Positions 23,878 to 34,062 of a stretch of DNA of 55,864 nucleotides are shown in pieces (within the stretch, counting starts at the first letter, position 1; each line of letters opens with the position of its first letter). Origin of the DNA: Cephalotrichum gorgonifer (Eukaryota; Ascomycota; Sordariomycetes; Microascales; Microascaceae). The notes beneath the pieces were generated by a model. It did not search any database. It was not told where the DNA came from and saw only the letters and a program-made list of their open reading frames with translations. Location: the NCBI GenBank assembly GCA_900312665.1, contig ONZQ02000006.1:1442653-1498516 (forward strand), written 5' to 3'. Position numbers and translations under genes: made by a program.

Positions 23878-24050
23878 CCTGGAGCAGCCGATGTCAGCCA
23901 CTTCGAGCGGCGCCTAGCACAAAAGCTCGCCTGGTCGGCATCCCACTCAACAATCCACTTTCGCCTTCAGCTTTCTAGTGCCACGAGGAACAGAAGCTGC
24001 CACCAAATGGAATGGATGCTGAGCTAAGGAGGCGAGTCACTCGAAGAGTT

Positions 24051-24193
24051 CGGTGGCCTGATGACAAGATAGCATACCACCACCCTCGGTGGTCTGATGA
24101 CAAGATAGCATACCACCGTCCTCGGTGGCCTGATGACAAGATAGCAGACCACCATCCTCGGTGGTCTGATAACAAGATAGCATACCACCGTCC
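24051..24193. repeat. 36-bp tandem repeat, four copies
   Basis: Units begin at 24051, 24087, 24123 and 24159. Each reads CGGTGGYCTGATRACAAGAT followed by AGCATACCACC and a variable CACCCT/GTCCT/ATCCT end. Each unit has short inverted ends (CGGTGG and CCACCG), so each could fold back. Because the period is a multiple of three, all frames stay open and both strands show 12-residue repeats, but no start context or domain supports a real protein. There are no spacers, so this is a minisatellite and not a CRISPR. It lies 277 bp before the PEP synthase start. Confidence 0.9.
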
Positions 24194-24469
24194 GCGTCAT
24201 AACTCGTGGCGAATTAGGGTCATGCCGTGACCTCAGGGGCAGTATTCACGTTTTTGTACTGGTTTCAGCGTGCCTGCTTGCCCGACTACAAAAGCACAAC
24301 TCTCCAGATAAACTGCCATATTTAGATTCTGGTCATTCCAACAGGAGACTCGCAGTGGCACATCATAAGCAGGATCTGTGAGTACCGACAAACGAGAATA
24401 TAACCCCACATCTTTTATACTGAACATATCTTGTGCAGTGGGGACAGACAGAAAATAAGGACAGCCACG

Positions 24470-26860
24470 ATGAACAATGATATAGACCACAGGCGTCTCA
24501 TCCGGGCTTTTGAGGACCTATCTCGCCGCAATACTCCCATAGTTGGCGGGAAGAATTCCTCCCTCGGAGAAATGATCAACGCCCTCGAGTCTGAGGGAGT
24601 TGATGTACCATCTGGCTTTGCAACTACATCGCATGCATACTGGCGCTTCGTCGACGGCAACGGCATACGGGATAAGATCGCCACGCTTGTCAGAGAATGG
24701 CAGCAGGGCAGGGAAACTCTTCCGGAGACTGGTCGAGCCGTGCGCAGCTTATTCACCCGCAGTATCTGGCCAGATGATATTGCGTCGGCCATCAAGGCTG
24801 GCTATCGCGAGATGTCGGCCAAGGCCGGGATCAAGGACCTAAGCGTTGCTGTGCGCTCCAGCGCGACGGCGGAGGATTTGCCCGAAGCCAGCTTTGCCGG
24901 TCAGCAGGAGTCCTTCTTGAACGTATCCGGCGAAGACGCTGTCTTGGATGCGTGCAGACGTTGCTACGCTTCACTCTTTACAGATCGCGCCATCAGTTAT
25001 CGCCAGACCCAAGGTTTCGATCATCTCATAGTCGCCCTTTCGTGCGGCGTACAGCGAATGGTTCGTTCGGATCTCGGCGGCGCTGGCGTCATGTTCACTA
25101 TCGACACGGAGAGCGGCTTCGACAAAGTGGTTCTTATCAACGCAGCGTGGGGACTAGGCGAGAATGTCGTACAGGGCGCCGTCAATCCCGACGAGTACCA
25201 AGTCTTTAAGCCGCTACTAAGCGATGCCAACTTAGTTCCGGTTTTGGAGAAGAAGCGTGGTAGCAAGGATATCAAGATGATATACGGCGACGCACAGAGA
25301 CCAACGCGCAACGTGTCCACGTCCGGAGCAGAGCGAGACTCATTTGTGCTCAACGACCAGGAAATACTCCACCTGGCGCGCTGGGCGACCACAATCGAGC
25401 AGCACTATGGATGTCCGATGGATATTGAATGGGCGAAGGACGGCATCACGGATAAGCTATTCATCGTCCAGGCTCGCCCAGAAACCGTGCACTCACGACG
25501 CAATGTCACCACTTTGAAAACCTACAAGGTCGTTAACAAGGGCCGCGTCCTTCCTAGCGGCCTCTCGATCGGTGACGCGGCCGTATCCGGACGTATATGC
25601 CTCATCACCTCCGCCTCGGAGATTGACAAGTTTATCGACAACTCAATCCTGGTAACTGAAACGACTGATCCGGATTGGGTGCCCATGATGAAGCGGGCGG
25701 CCGCTATCATTACGGATCATGGTGGGCGTACTTCACACGCCGCTATCGTTAGCCGCGAACTCGGACTCCCGGCTGTTGTGGGCACAAGTGAAGCCACGTA
25801 CCTTCTCCACAGCGGTCAAGACGTTACTGTGGACTGTGCTGAGGGCTCTACTGGCTTCGTATACGAGGGCATCGCGGATATCACAGCCGTCACAGTGGAC
25901 GTATCTGAGCTGGCTCAGGCTCGCACCAAAATCATGCTCAATCTTGCCAACCCCGCGACCGCCTACCGCTGGTGGCATCTCCCGTCCGACGGCATCGGTC
26001 TTGCGCGGATGGAGTTTGTCGTGAGCAACGCTATCCAGGTCCACCCCATGGCGCTCGTCCACTTCAATCGTCTGAATGACGAAACTGCCAAGCGAAAAAT
26101 CGCGAGATTAACACGTGGCTACCACAAGAAGCCCGACTACTTTGTCGACAAGCTGTCGCGTGGTCTCGCAGTCCTATGTGCCTCGGTTTATCCAAAGCCA
26201 GCTATCATTCGCCTGAGTGACTTCAAGACAAACGAGTACCGCGGCCTCATCGGCGGCGGCGAATTCGAGACCTATGAGGAGAATCCCATGATCGGCTTCC
26301 GTGGTGCCTCGCGCTACTACTCGCCTCGTTACAAGGAGGGCTTTGCTCTAGAGTGCCGCGCGATCAGGCGACTACGCGAGGAGATGGGTCTCACCAACGC
26401 CGTTGTTATGGTCCCCTTCTGCAGGACAGCTAACGAAGCTAGGAACGTCCTTGACGTTATGGCCGACAATGGTCTCAAGCGCGGCGAAAACGGACTGAAA
26501 GTCTACGTCATGTGCGAGATCCCGTCAAATGTCATTAGGGCTGAGGCCTTCACGGAACACTTTGATGGATTCTCCATTGGCTCTAATGGCCTGACGCAGT
26601 TGACTCTCGGCGTGGATCGCGATAGTGGCGAGCTGGCCGATCTTTTTGATGAGCAGGATGAGGCGGTCAAGTGGATGATTGCGCACGCCATATCAGTGGC
26701 GCGTAAGAGGCATTGCAAGATTGGGCTCTGTGGGCAGGCGCCTAGCGATCACCCGGAATTCGCCAAGTTCCTGGTTGACGCCGGTATAGATTCAATTTCT
26801 GTCAGCCCAGACAGCTTTTTTGCGGTGAAGCAGCATGTGATTGAGAGTGAGAGAGCGTAA
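24470..26860 (+). CDS. ppsA: Phosphoenolpyruvate synthase (pyruvate, water dikinase), intact and intronless, 796 aa
   Basis: The enzyme converts pyruvate, ATP and water to PEP, AMP and phosphate, the gluconeogenic direction. I chose the ATG at 24470 (MNNDID) over an in-frame ATG 13 codons upstream because the bacterial family starts there. Domains: N-terminal ATP-grasp (about 10-340; GGKNSSLGEM, VAVRSSATAEDLPEASFAGQQ and the VQARPET end), central phosphohistidine domain (about 370-460) with HGGRTSHAAIVSRELGLPAV and His423, then the C-terminal TIM barrel (GIGLARMEFVV, EEMGL, MCEIPSN) and Cys754 in GLCGQAPSDHPEFA. Length and both catalytic positions match Escherichia coli PpsA (792 aa; His421, Cys751) closely. 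The usual T-C-H before the phospho-histidine is T-S-H here. No intron interrupts 2.4 kb, unlike its neighbours. PEP synthase is a bacterial/archaeal enzyme, and fungi normally use PEP carboxykinase. Confidence 0.95.
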   Translation: MNNDIDHRRLIRAFEDLSRRNTPIVGGKNSSLGEMINALESEGVDVPSGFATTSHAYWRFVDGNGIRDKIATLVREWQQGRETLPETGRAVRSLFTRSIWPDDIASAIKAGYREMSAKAGIKDLSVAVRSSATAEDLPEASFAGQQESFLNVSGEDAVLDACRRCYASLFTDRAISYRQTQGFDHLIVALSCGVQRMVRSDLGGAGVMFTIDTESGFDKVVLINAAWGLGENVVQGAVNPDEYQVFKPLLSDANLVPVLEKKRGSKDIKMIYGDAQRPTRNVSTSGAERDSFVLNDQEILHLARWATTIEQHYGCPMDIEWAKDGITDKLFIVQARPETVHSRRNVTTLKTYKVVNKGRVLPSGLSIGDAAVSGRICLITSASEIDKFIDNSILVTETTDPDWVPMMKRAAAIITDHGGRTSHAAIVSRELGLPAVVGTSEATYLLHSGQDVTVDCAEGSTGFVYEGIADITAVTVDVSELAQARTKIMLNLANPATAYRWWHLPSDGIGLARMEFVVSNAIQVHPMALVHFNRLNDETAKRKIARLTRGYHKKPDYFVDKLSRGLAVLCASVYPKPAIIRLSDFKTNEYRGLIGGGEFETYEENPMIGFRGASRYYSPRYKEGFALECRAIRRLREEMGLTNAVVMVPFCRTANEARNVLDVMADNGLKRGENGLKVYVMCEIPSNVIRAEAFTEHFDGFSIGSNGLTQLTLGVDRDSGELADLFDEQDEAVKWMIAHAISVARKRHCKIGLCGQAPSDHPEFAKFLVDAGIDSISVSPDSFFAVKQHVIESERA

Positions 26861-28323
26861 TTATGGTCTGGACAATGTGAGATTTGTCAGTTGTCTGGGA
26901 GGATGTCTCAGTTGGACTATTCAAACAAAATCGAATCCCATCTAGTTAGTCGGTGGGTGGCTGCAGACAAAAATATTTGTTTTCTTTTTCTTTTTTTTTG
27001 GCAACCCTGTCGAAAATTATTGCACTTGTCCATCATAAAGTCGTCCACTAGATTAGAATGCTTTAGTACTGCCACTATCTAGCCAGGCAGGCTGCTTTCG
27101 CGTATGAATTTCTCGGAATGGTCCGTAAGCAAACCATGACCGAAAGCCGCCTCTGCGTGCGTAGAGGATCTGTTGGAATGTACTGTTGAGCTTACAAGAA
27201 CACTTCGTCAAGGAATGACATGGTCTATCCTAGTATATCAACCGCGAGCAGTTCATTGAGAACTATGCTGACCAAGTTATGGGTAAACCAGGGCAAAGTT
27301 CTTACGGTCCTGTATCTTGTTATATGGCCCTCCAAAGAAGAGGAGGCTGGCTGTTTTGATTCAACAAACACAAGGACAAGATATAACAAGCTAAAGGGGG
27401 AGATATCTCGAGTGTAGTTTATTGATGGGAATGCCATTGCCAGTTTTCCTCATAAATGTTTTAAGAGCCACCATCCAGACGGAATGTGATAAGTCAGAGT
27501 GGCTAATTGGCTTCAATTGGCTAACTAGCGAAATAAGGAGTTTTGTTTAACAAGACCCAGAAAGAAGTGGTGATCCCAAACGACACAAACAGCTTACAGT
27601 ATCTTAGACCTATTAAATCATACGTTCGGGCGCAAGGAGGAATAGGTAAAGTCTAAGACGGGTGAGGGTTTAGTATGCATTCCTATGGCCCTCCTGACAC
27701 TCGATATCCTATTGTATAGGATAAGAATCTATTCTCAGAGGTCCAGAGAGCTCAAACATCTATACAAGTACTATAATAGTTATTTATAGCATAGCATGAA
27801 GTTCCAGTATTACCATCCTAGTTAAAGTTAGCTTATACTTGAAGAAAATGGGATCATAGGGAGCTCCACCCCTCACCCCCTCATCTCATTCGGAAGGGGC
27901 CCTCACTGAGGGGCAATATCCACTCATGGATGTGAGGGGCCAATGCTACCCTAAATATTATGGCACTGAGGACCCTTGTCAAGGTCACATCGTCGAAAGA
28001 GCTGTGTGACTTCGTATCCATCGGGCGTCCGGCCTTTCCTATTTCGCTGATAGATCTGCAGCCCCCACCGGGCTGAAAAGAATCCTCCGTGGAACGACCA
28101 GGTATGGATGGCCTCAAGCTTCCCGACTCCGCGTGGTGGGCCGGCCTCAACCCGACTCCGTGTGGTTGGCCGAATTTTACAGGGCTCCACTTGCAAATGA
28201 GATTACCCAACGAAACAAAGGGGCACGGGATGACCCCGAGCCGGAGGCAGCAGGAGGTGTTGTCGAGGGCCTTGGCGAATTTGACTGGTATCGGCGTGGA
28301 GTTACAGCCATTGGACATCCTTG
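26861..28323. other. Intergenic, no supported gene
   Basis: The stretch includes an AT-rich part (27420-27860). A minus-strand ORF at 27951-28318 is protein-like in places but has no domain I know. A purine-rich AAGCTAAAGGGGGAGA near 27388-27403 resembles a retroelement polypurine tract but has no LTR beside it. Confidence 0.4.
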
Positions 28324-28543
28324 TGTAAGAAGGGTCTGAGCACTAGTTATTGCAAGGCCCCAAAACGCTAGTACGTTAGAAGGATGTATCAACTTAAGCG
28401 AGGTGTCGCAAACCCCTGTAAAATTAGGCTTGCCAGCTGACAGGAGAATTGCTCCTGTACATGCATCTCACGTATATAAGGGATGCACTTATTCCACCTA
28501 GTTATCATGAATATGAAGGACAAGGTGGTCCCGTATTCCCACA
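28324..28543 (+). mobile_element. Solo LTR, 220 bp, with 5-bp target-site duplication
   Basis: The sequence starts TGTAAGAAGGG and ends ATTCCCACA (TG...CA), and is flanked on both sides by CCTTG (28319-28323 and 28544-28548), the expected 5-bp duplication of an LTR retrotransposon. A nearly identical copy lies at 46062-46277, differing mainly by a 4-bp TAGT gap. Inside there is an ACGTATATAAGGG segment that can serve as the retroelement's TATA box. No internal coding region is attached, so this is what remains after LTR-LTR recombination. Confidence 0.85.
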
Positions 28544-28958
28544 CCTTGGATGCTCTACACTACGCCGGCTTTAGGTACTGTATCTGCTCTACGCCCCGAT
28601 GAAGTGGGCCAGGTGGGGGCGCGCAAGGTCTGCAGGGCTAAGACTAGGGTAAGTTCCTCCAAACATGGATACTCTGCTGGATTATCTCACTCGAGCGTCA
28701 CAGTGCGGACTGGGCATGCTTTGCAGGGCCAACGTAGTATTACCACTGACACCGGTTCGGTGACCCAGAATAGACTAATAACATTCCGGCTCCATGGGAT
28801 GTCGCTGTAGATAGAGTTGTAGATAAAAAGTGCGATGTTCCTGCCTCTGTATTCGATATCCCTACATTGTTCCTCACTCTCTCCTCCGGATTAGTATCCG
28901 CTTCCAAGTCAATTCTGTCAGCGCCAATACTGCAGATCTCTGTCGAATTCCCCTCAAG

Positions 28959-30228
28959 ATGGGCGTCCTCACGAGCCTCTCCATATCCCGGCCGGAAGGC
29001 GTGGAGGGCAAGACATGGCCTGCCATTGCCGTGGGTCTGTTCGTTGCCTTTGGCGGTGTTCTCTTTGGGTTAGTTCTATGATGCCGCTGAAGCCAGTATT
29101 GTGACGGCCAACCGAGCTAACTGTCTGCCAATCGTATACGTACGATACTGGTACAATCAGTGGAGTCCTGGCTATGCCCTACTGGCAACAACTCTTTAGT
29201 ACGGGCTATGTCGATGCTGAAGGGAATCCCAACGTGACTGCCTCTCAGGAGTCGGCTATTGTGTCTATTCTCTCCGCCGGCACGTTCTTCGGCGCCCTAG
29301 CCTCGCCATTCTTGGCAGACCGCCTTGGGCGCCGTCTGGGCTTGATCATCTCGACTTGGGTGTTTAATCTGGGCGTTGTGCTGCACACGGTTGCTACGGC
29401 TATTCCGATGTTCCTGGCTGGCCGCTTCTTTGCCGGCCTCGGTGTCGGTTTGATATCTGCAATGGGTAAGCTTGGATTCTACATATTTGCTCTTGCAATT
29501 ACTGCCATAAAAGCCACCTACTGACAAGACTTCTTTTTTCTCTAGTCCCATTGTATCAATCCGAGACGGCTTCTAAGTGGATTCGTGGTCTCATCGTTGG
29601 CGCCTACCAATGGGCTATTACCATTGGATTGCTCCTCGCGGCTGTTGTCAACAACGCTACCTCGAAGCGAAACGATACCGGGGCATACCGTATCCCTATT
29701 GCTGTTCAGCTAGCGTGGTCGCTCATACTCTGGTGGCATGCTGCTCCTCCCTGAGACACCTCGGTTCTTGATTAAGAAGGACAAGGCGGAAAAAGCTGCC
29801 CAAGCTCTCAGCTATCTTCGACGCCTGCCGACTGACCACCCCGCCATTGCAGCGGAGTTAGCAGAGGTCCAGGCCAACCATGAGGCCGAGTTGAGCGTAG
29901 GACAGGGTTCCTATCTCGACTGTTTCAGACCCCCCGTTCTCAAAAGGCAGCTCACACGCATGGGGCTGCAAGCACTGCAACAGCTCACAGGTAAATTCAG
30001 CCCTTCTAATTCTGTGTTCATGCAAACCCCCGGCCCCTACCCAGCCCTGATTTCGGGCATGCTACCTGAGCCTCGAACTGTTCCGTCTTTCGGTCGAAAT
30101 TCTAAGAAACAAAGGCTAAACAATCCCTTCCGCAGGCATCAACTTTATTTTCTATTACGGTACCAAATATTTCCAAAACTCTGGTGTATCCAGCGGATTC
30201 GTTATCCAGATGATCACCTCGGCCATCA
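28959..30228 (+). pseudogene. MFS sugar transporter, broken and 3'-truncated
   Basis: The ATG at 28959 (MGVLTS) opens a hexose-transporter-like protein: first helix VGLFVAFGGVLFG, then YDTGTISGVLAM, the A-loop ADRLGRRLG, SETASKWIRG, PETPRFLIKK and QQLTGINFIFYYGTKYF. Exons are about 28959-29068, 29140-29465, 29546-29990 and from about 30136. Three defects are visible: the first intron ends in AC rather than AG just before YDTGT; a frameshift near 29731 breaks the frame between LAWSLIL and MLLLPE; and homology stops after QMITSAI near 30228, so the last six helices are missing. The transported sugar cannot be inferred. Confidence 0.85.
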
Positions 30229-31277
30229 AACTCTTACTGTTCTTTCCACCATGGCTGAAGCCAACTAGACACCGCTGACATGCCTATCCCTCCCATTGAC
30301 GATGATCTTGCCACCGACCTTGAGTACCGTGCCGGCCCGAATTAGTAGGTGGCTCCTCTGGAAGACTACCAAACTGCTCGACGCCAGTCCCATATCCAGG
30401 ATAGCAGGCGTATGCTCTTCATGACTTAGTTCGATAGTAGGTAAACTTCTACGGAGTGACGAGGACACGTTAGTCGTTTTGACCGGGTGTGTCGGCTTAA
30501 ACTAGATGCGAGTGGAGGTTCGCTGAATGCGTCAAAATGATTGAGTGAGCGGCCGACCAGACAGTGCGAGCTTGCCCCCAGTGCCAGAGGGTGCAAGCAA
30601 GTGCAAGCAAGTCTGGAACGAAGTTTGTATTTTTCGCAGCCACACAGGCGCAAGGAAGTGCACAGAAGGGCAAGCAAGGGTGGCCGAATTTGTGCGTGGA
30701 GCACGGCATGGAGGTGCAAGGAAGTACAAGGAAGTGCTACGAAGGCGTTGTGCTGACAACAATGCAACGAAGCAAGATCAACAGAAATTTAGCACTGTAC
30801 GTTTGGCAGGCCAAAGAGCCTTGCACACTATAAGCTGTCACCGAAGCAGTCTCTCCCATCTGCAGCAAATCTGGGGTTTGTATTATGGCATGGGTTCCGA
30901 CGCCCCCCGTTGCCCGTCTGCAATTTCCACGCCATACGAAGTATCGCGTTCGCCGCGATTCGCAATGGTCACAAGCAGTCAGCTCCCTCGCGTCGCGGAC
31001 TCCACTCGCGCTCGCGGCCGTACATGAACTTGATGTCGCTATGGAATCATCTTGTCTACAGCAGTGGCCAGAACACATTTTCCCCGTCTTGACCTATTTC
31101 CTGGTTCCCCTCCTCTTCTTAGCCACTTTGGGTTCTGTGAATGAAGTGCCCGGCGTCGCGACTTGTCCTTGCCCTGACTGGTTGTCCTGATCAACAGGCA
31201 GAGAAGCTGGGCTAACATCCGACTGCATCAGGCTCCCCACATCCTGGGATAGCCCTGTTTCCGGTTGCGACTGGACG
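30229..31277. other. Junction and low-complexity region, no supported gene
   Basis: After the transporter homology ends, the DNA has no recognisable gene. Between 30595 and 30745 there are many dispersed GCAAG/AGGAAGTGCA units (for example GTGCAAGCAAGTGCAAGCAA), giving long but low-complexity ORFs on several frames. I treat these as repeat artefacts. Confidence 0.4.
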
Positions 31278-31430
31278 TCAAAGCGCAACACAGGCGCCAT
31301 GCGAGCCCTTGTAGCAAGTAGCACGACCTTCCAGTTGTCCATCTTCCCTCGCGGCCACAGCGGCGTTGGCTTCCACGTTGGCTTCCGCGCCGGGAACGGC
31401 CGCAGCGTTGGCGCCAGCGGCGAGGGTCAT
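31278..31430 (-). pseudogene. Possible fragment of a small secreted cysteine-containing protein
   Basis: On the minus strand from the ATG at 31430 the frame reads an Ala/Glu-rich segment that looks like the end of a signal peptide plus a pro-region (AGANAAAVPGAEANVEAN), then GRATCYKGSHGACVAL before a stop. This is the layout of small secreted cysteine-rich peptides, but the hydrophobic signal core and the remaining cysteines are missing. The segmental duplication begins directly upstream of the ATG, so the copy was probably cut there. Weak evidence. Confidence 0.25.
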
Positions 31431-31431
31431 G

Positions 31432-31833
31432 GAGAATATGTTCAACGAGATCAATGGCAGTATCAACGAACCGACATGTTCAAAGTGAGCAGAGGGAAGC
31501 GGAGACTGAGCCAACGACGAGGACGGCTACTGCGAGGACAGCTTCAGCACTTTACTCTGATCCGTTATCGTGTGGTCCGGACATGGTATTAAGTCGATAG
31601 AATTCAATCCGAATCAAGCAGTATTTTAGACCGCGGTTGCTAATGTTCCTTCTCTGTATATCACGAACAATTCCCGCACTCCAAAGCAGGTGGGAAACAT
31701 CCTCGTGGCCCCTACTCGAGGTCACCTCCTACGCTGGCAACCTGCGCCTTGGTTTTCGGGTGTGGCTGTACGATTTCTCGAATTCCTAATTTCATTAGCC
31801 TTAAGTCTCGAAGTATCACGGCGACCATACCTT
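31432..31833. repeat. Segmental duplication, copy 1 (partner 35461-35867)
   Basis: The segment starts with ATGTTCAACGAGATCAATGG and ends near ACCATACCTT, and matches 35461-35867 with scattered substitutions and small gaps. In the partner, the first 75 bp are the 3' end of the casein-kinase-1-like gene and the rest is its downstream flank. Here the kinase body is absent, so only the tail was copied. Both copies keep open the minus-strand C-terminal peptide R-L-M-K-L-G-x-REIVQPHPKTKA, which ends at the same stop. Confidence 0.85.
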
Positions 31834-31909
31834 CTTCGCTCTCTTCTCTCCTCTTGATCGTTTTGTCCTTCCCGGAGCCCGAAGGTCCTCGCCTCAAACA
31901 TCGAGCCAT
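31712..31909 (-). CDS. Short ORF whose C-terminal half is shared with the duplicated segment
   Basis: A 65-codon ORF with a true ATG at 31909. Its first 28 residues are basic/glutamate-rich; the rest (LRDLRLMKLGIREIVQPHP ... GGDLE) is preserved with the same stop in the second duplicate around 35747-35850, where there is no start codon. Conservation of a frame in two diverged copies hints at a former gene tail convergent with the kinase. No function can be given. Confidence 0.3.
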   Translation of the reverse strand: MARCLRRGPSGSGKDKTIKRREESEEGMVAVILRDLRLMKLGIREIVQPHPKTKAQVASVGGDLE

Positions 31910-32053
31910 TAGTTAGTAATAAAACATTCGCCTACAGTCCTCAGAGTAAAGCAAATTTTCGTCATCGATGCCGGACCCCACGTACCGCAGAATTAATTTA
32001 TCATCATTGCCTTACTTCAACTAATCGTAACCTAAAAGAATTCCCGGCTGCAA

Positions 32054-34062
32054 TCAAACCCCTTCCGCAATGGTCGTCTTACCGCCCTTCTCCGCTCCCT
32101 TATGCAGTTCCCTCGCCCAGAATGCCCGGCCTGATTTAGTGCTTTGCCAGGAGAAACATTGGTTTCCATCCACAGTTTGTTCCACCCAGTCCTTTAGCTC
32201 AGTCCTGAATTCGTGGCCATCTAGATCCGTGAAATAAACCTTTCCCTTGCGCCCCTCGTACGCCTCTACCCAGTGGGACTTGCTTGAACCCGACTGTGAC
32301 AATCCCCGTGTAGATGACTTCGCAGATTGCTCAGCTATACTGGGTTGTGCTCGGCTCGAAGATGAGTGTGCCCTTTTGGAAGTGGAGGGCGGACTGAGTG
32401 ATAGCCTGGGACGCTTACTGAAGCTCGACATGAGGCTCGATGTGAAGCTCGATGCAAAACTCATAGACAGGTCGTCAATGACAGGCACCACAGATTCTTG
32501 ACTGGGCTCTTGTAAATCATTCTCCATGATTAAATATTGGGGAATAGCACTCTCCTCGTCATCATCTTCGGAGGCATAGTAGGTCGCATCAGCAATGTGT
32601 CGCTGAAGTACATCATCGGCATCCTGCAAGGCTAAAAGGTCGATACGATCCACAGATTTGTGAGAGGGGTCGCCATCCTCTCGAGTTTTGGCGAGACCTT
32701 GAGCGGCTACTGTCTGCAACTTGGACGCTCTGGCATTTGCATTGAGAATGAAACCGTCTCGATATTGTCAGGCCAAGTCTCTAGCATTTCTGAATGCGGT
32801 GGCTCCACTCCGGAATATATTAATATTGCCAGTCATTCCCTACGAGTCAAGTTGTGTCATATGGTACTCCGGTAGACCACCCAGAGCCCCCGGGGCCGTC
32901 ATATAGTGGGCATATAGCTTGAGCTGGCCATCATGATATATAGAGCTGAACGTGTACGCATTTTCGTCGTAGGTGGGCTCGTCCTTGTCATAGTTCTGCA
33001 GGCTGTACATAGGGCGGGCGCCATAAGCTCCGTCATAGCATGCCTGTCATCCTGCGACATCCGCACCCCCTCTTGGAGCCTTGGCCTCGAGGAAGAAGTT
33101 GGGAACCGCTGGCGCCCGTACATGGTTCGTTGATATGATCTTCTTGCTCAGGTCTTCCCGAATTGTCTTCTCGATATCTCTCAGGTGGGCTCCATCGTAC
33201 AAGTCTGGTACCGCATCAACCGTGATTCCACTTATAATTGAATCAAGATTGATGAATAGGAGGTTCCCCTCGTTAGGGATATCGGCATTGCCGCAAATTA
33301 TCGGAAGTAGATCGCTCATCACTTTTCCTTCCGATATTACACGGTCATTAGCACACGCGAAGGATTTGAAGGCAGAAGGGGTAAATCGAGACGGTGAAAG
33401 AGATAGCCTGGGCGCTGATAATTTCTCGTGAATACTGTCTAGATTATGCAGTTCGGGTTCCGGATCGTCATCAGAGTATTCGTACCCTTTAGGGTATATA
33501 CCATAGTCGATAAGATTCTGCTCGAAGTCTTTATCATATACGGACGATCATCTTACCTTAGAAGAAATGCTCATTGGCCTTATAGACTGTGTCCATCGGC
33601 TCAAGGAACTTTGGGAGCTCATTTTTCGTTCGGTCGTTCGCGGTAGATACTACAAAGGACATTAGTTAAGAATCACATAGAAATAAAGCTAGAGAGACTT
33701 ACCCCTCGAAGATAGCGAAGATCTGGGCCACCGCATCTTGCAAATCGAGCAAGACTCTTAGAACAAACATCAGGCTTTGTAAATCCGGGGGGAGGACGTT
33801 CATTGTTTCGACAGTCGAGTTCTCTCAGGGCACGCAGCATAAGCCAAACCTTTGACAGGCTGTCCCAGAATATTGGAGGGAAGTTGCGATCGGTCGACTT
33901 GACCTTCTTTCCTGCTCACGAGGGGTCATCGGCGTGCAGCCTCTTCCTCTTCGCAGTACGGTCGTCTTTACCGTCCTCATCGGCATGTAGTCTCTTGGGT
34001 GATCGATTGTCTTTCACAGCATCGTCCATACAGCGTCTCTTTCGGTTCTGCCATTTCACCAT
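32054..34062 (-). pseudogene. DUF7924-like fungal protein, four premature stops
   Basis: From the ATG at 34062 (MVKWQNRKRR) the minus strand encodes a basic N-terminus, FPPIFWDSLSKVWL and ARFARCGGPDLRYLRG. An intron follows near 33700-33650. The nuclease-like core follows: NFFLEAKAPRGGADVAG, QACYDGAYGARPMYSLQ, AYTFSSIYHDGQLKLY, EYHMTQLD and GATAFRNARD, then a Ser-rich tail to 32054. These motifs fit the fungal family I know as DUF7924, with a restriction-endonuclease-like E-A-K motif; the number is from memory. In-frame stops at 33916-33918 and 33047-33049 (TGA for CGA), 32840-32842 (TAG for TGG) and 32768-32770 (TGA for TGG) are each explained by one C-to-T or G-to-A change. The downstream reading is otherwise intact. 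Confidence 0.75.

Noticed and set aside
24051..24193. Possible CRISPR-like array
   Set aside because: The 36-bp units are directly joined with no unique spacers, and this is a eukaryotic genome; it is a minisatellite.
27388..27420. Possible polypurine tract and LTR start
   Set aside because: AAAGGGGGAGA is present but no TG-starting repeat or partner copy follows.
30497..31027. Several overlapping ORFs on both strands
   Set aside because: They are generated by dispersed GCAAGGAAGTGCA-type repeats; translations are low-complexity.
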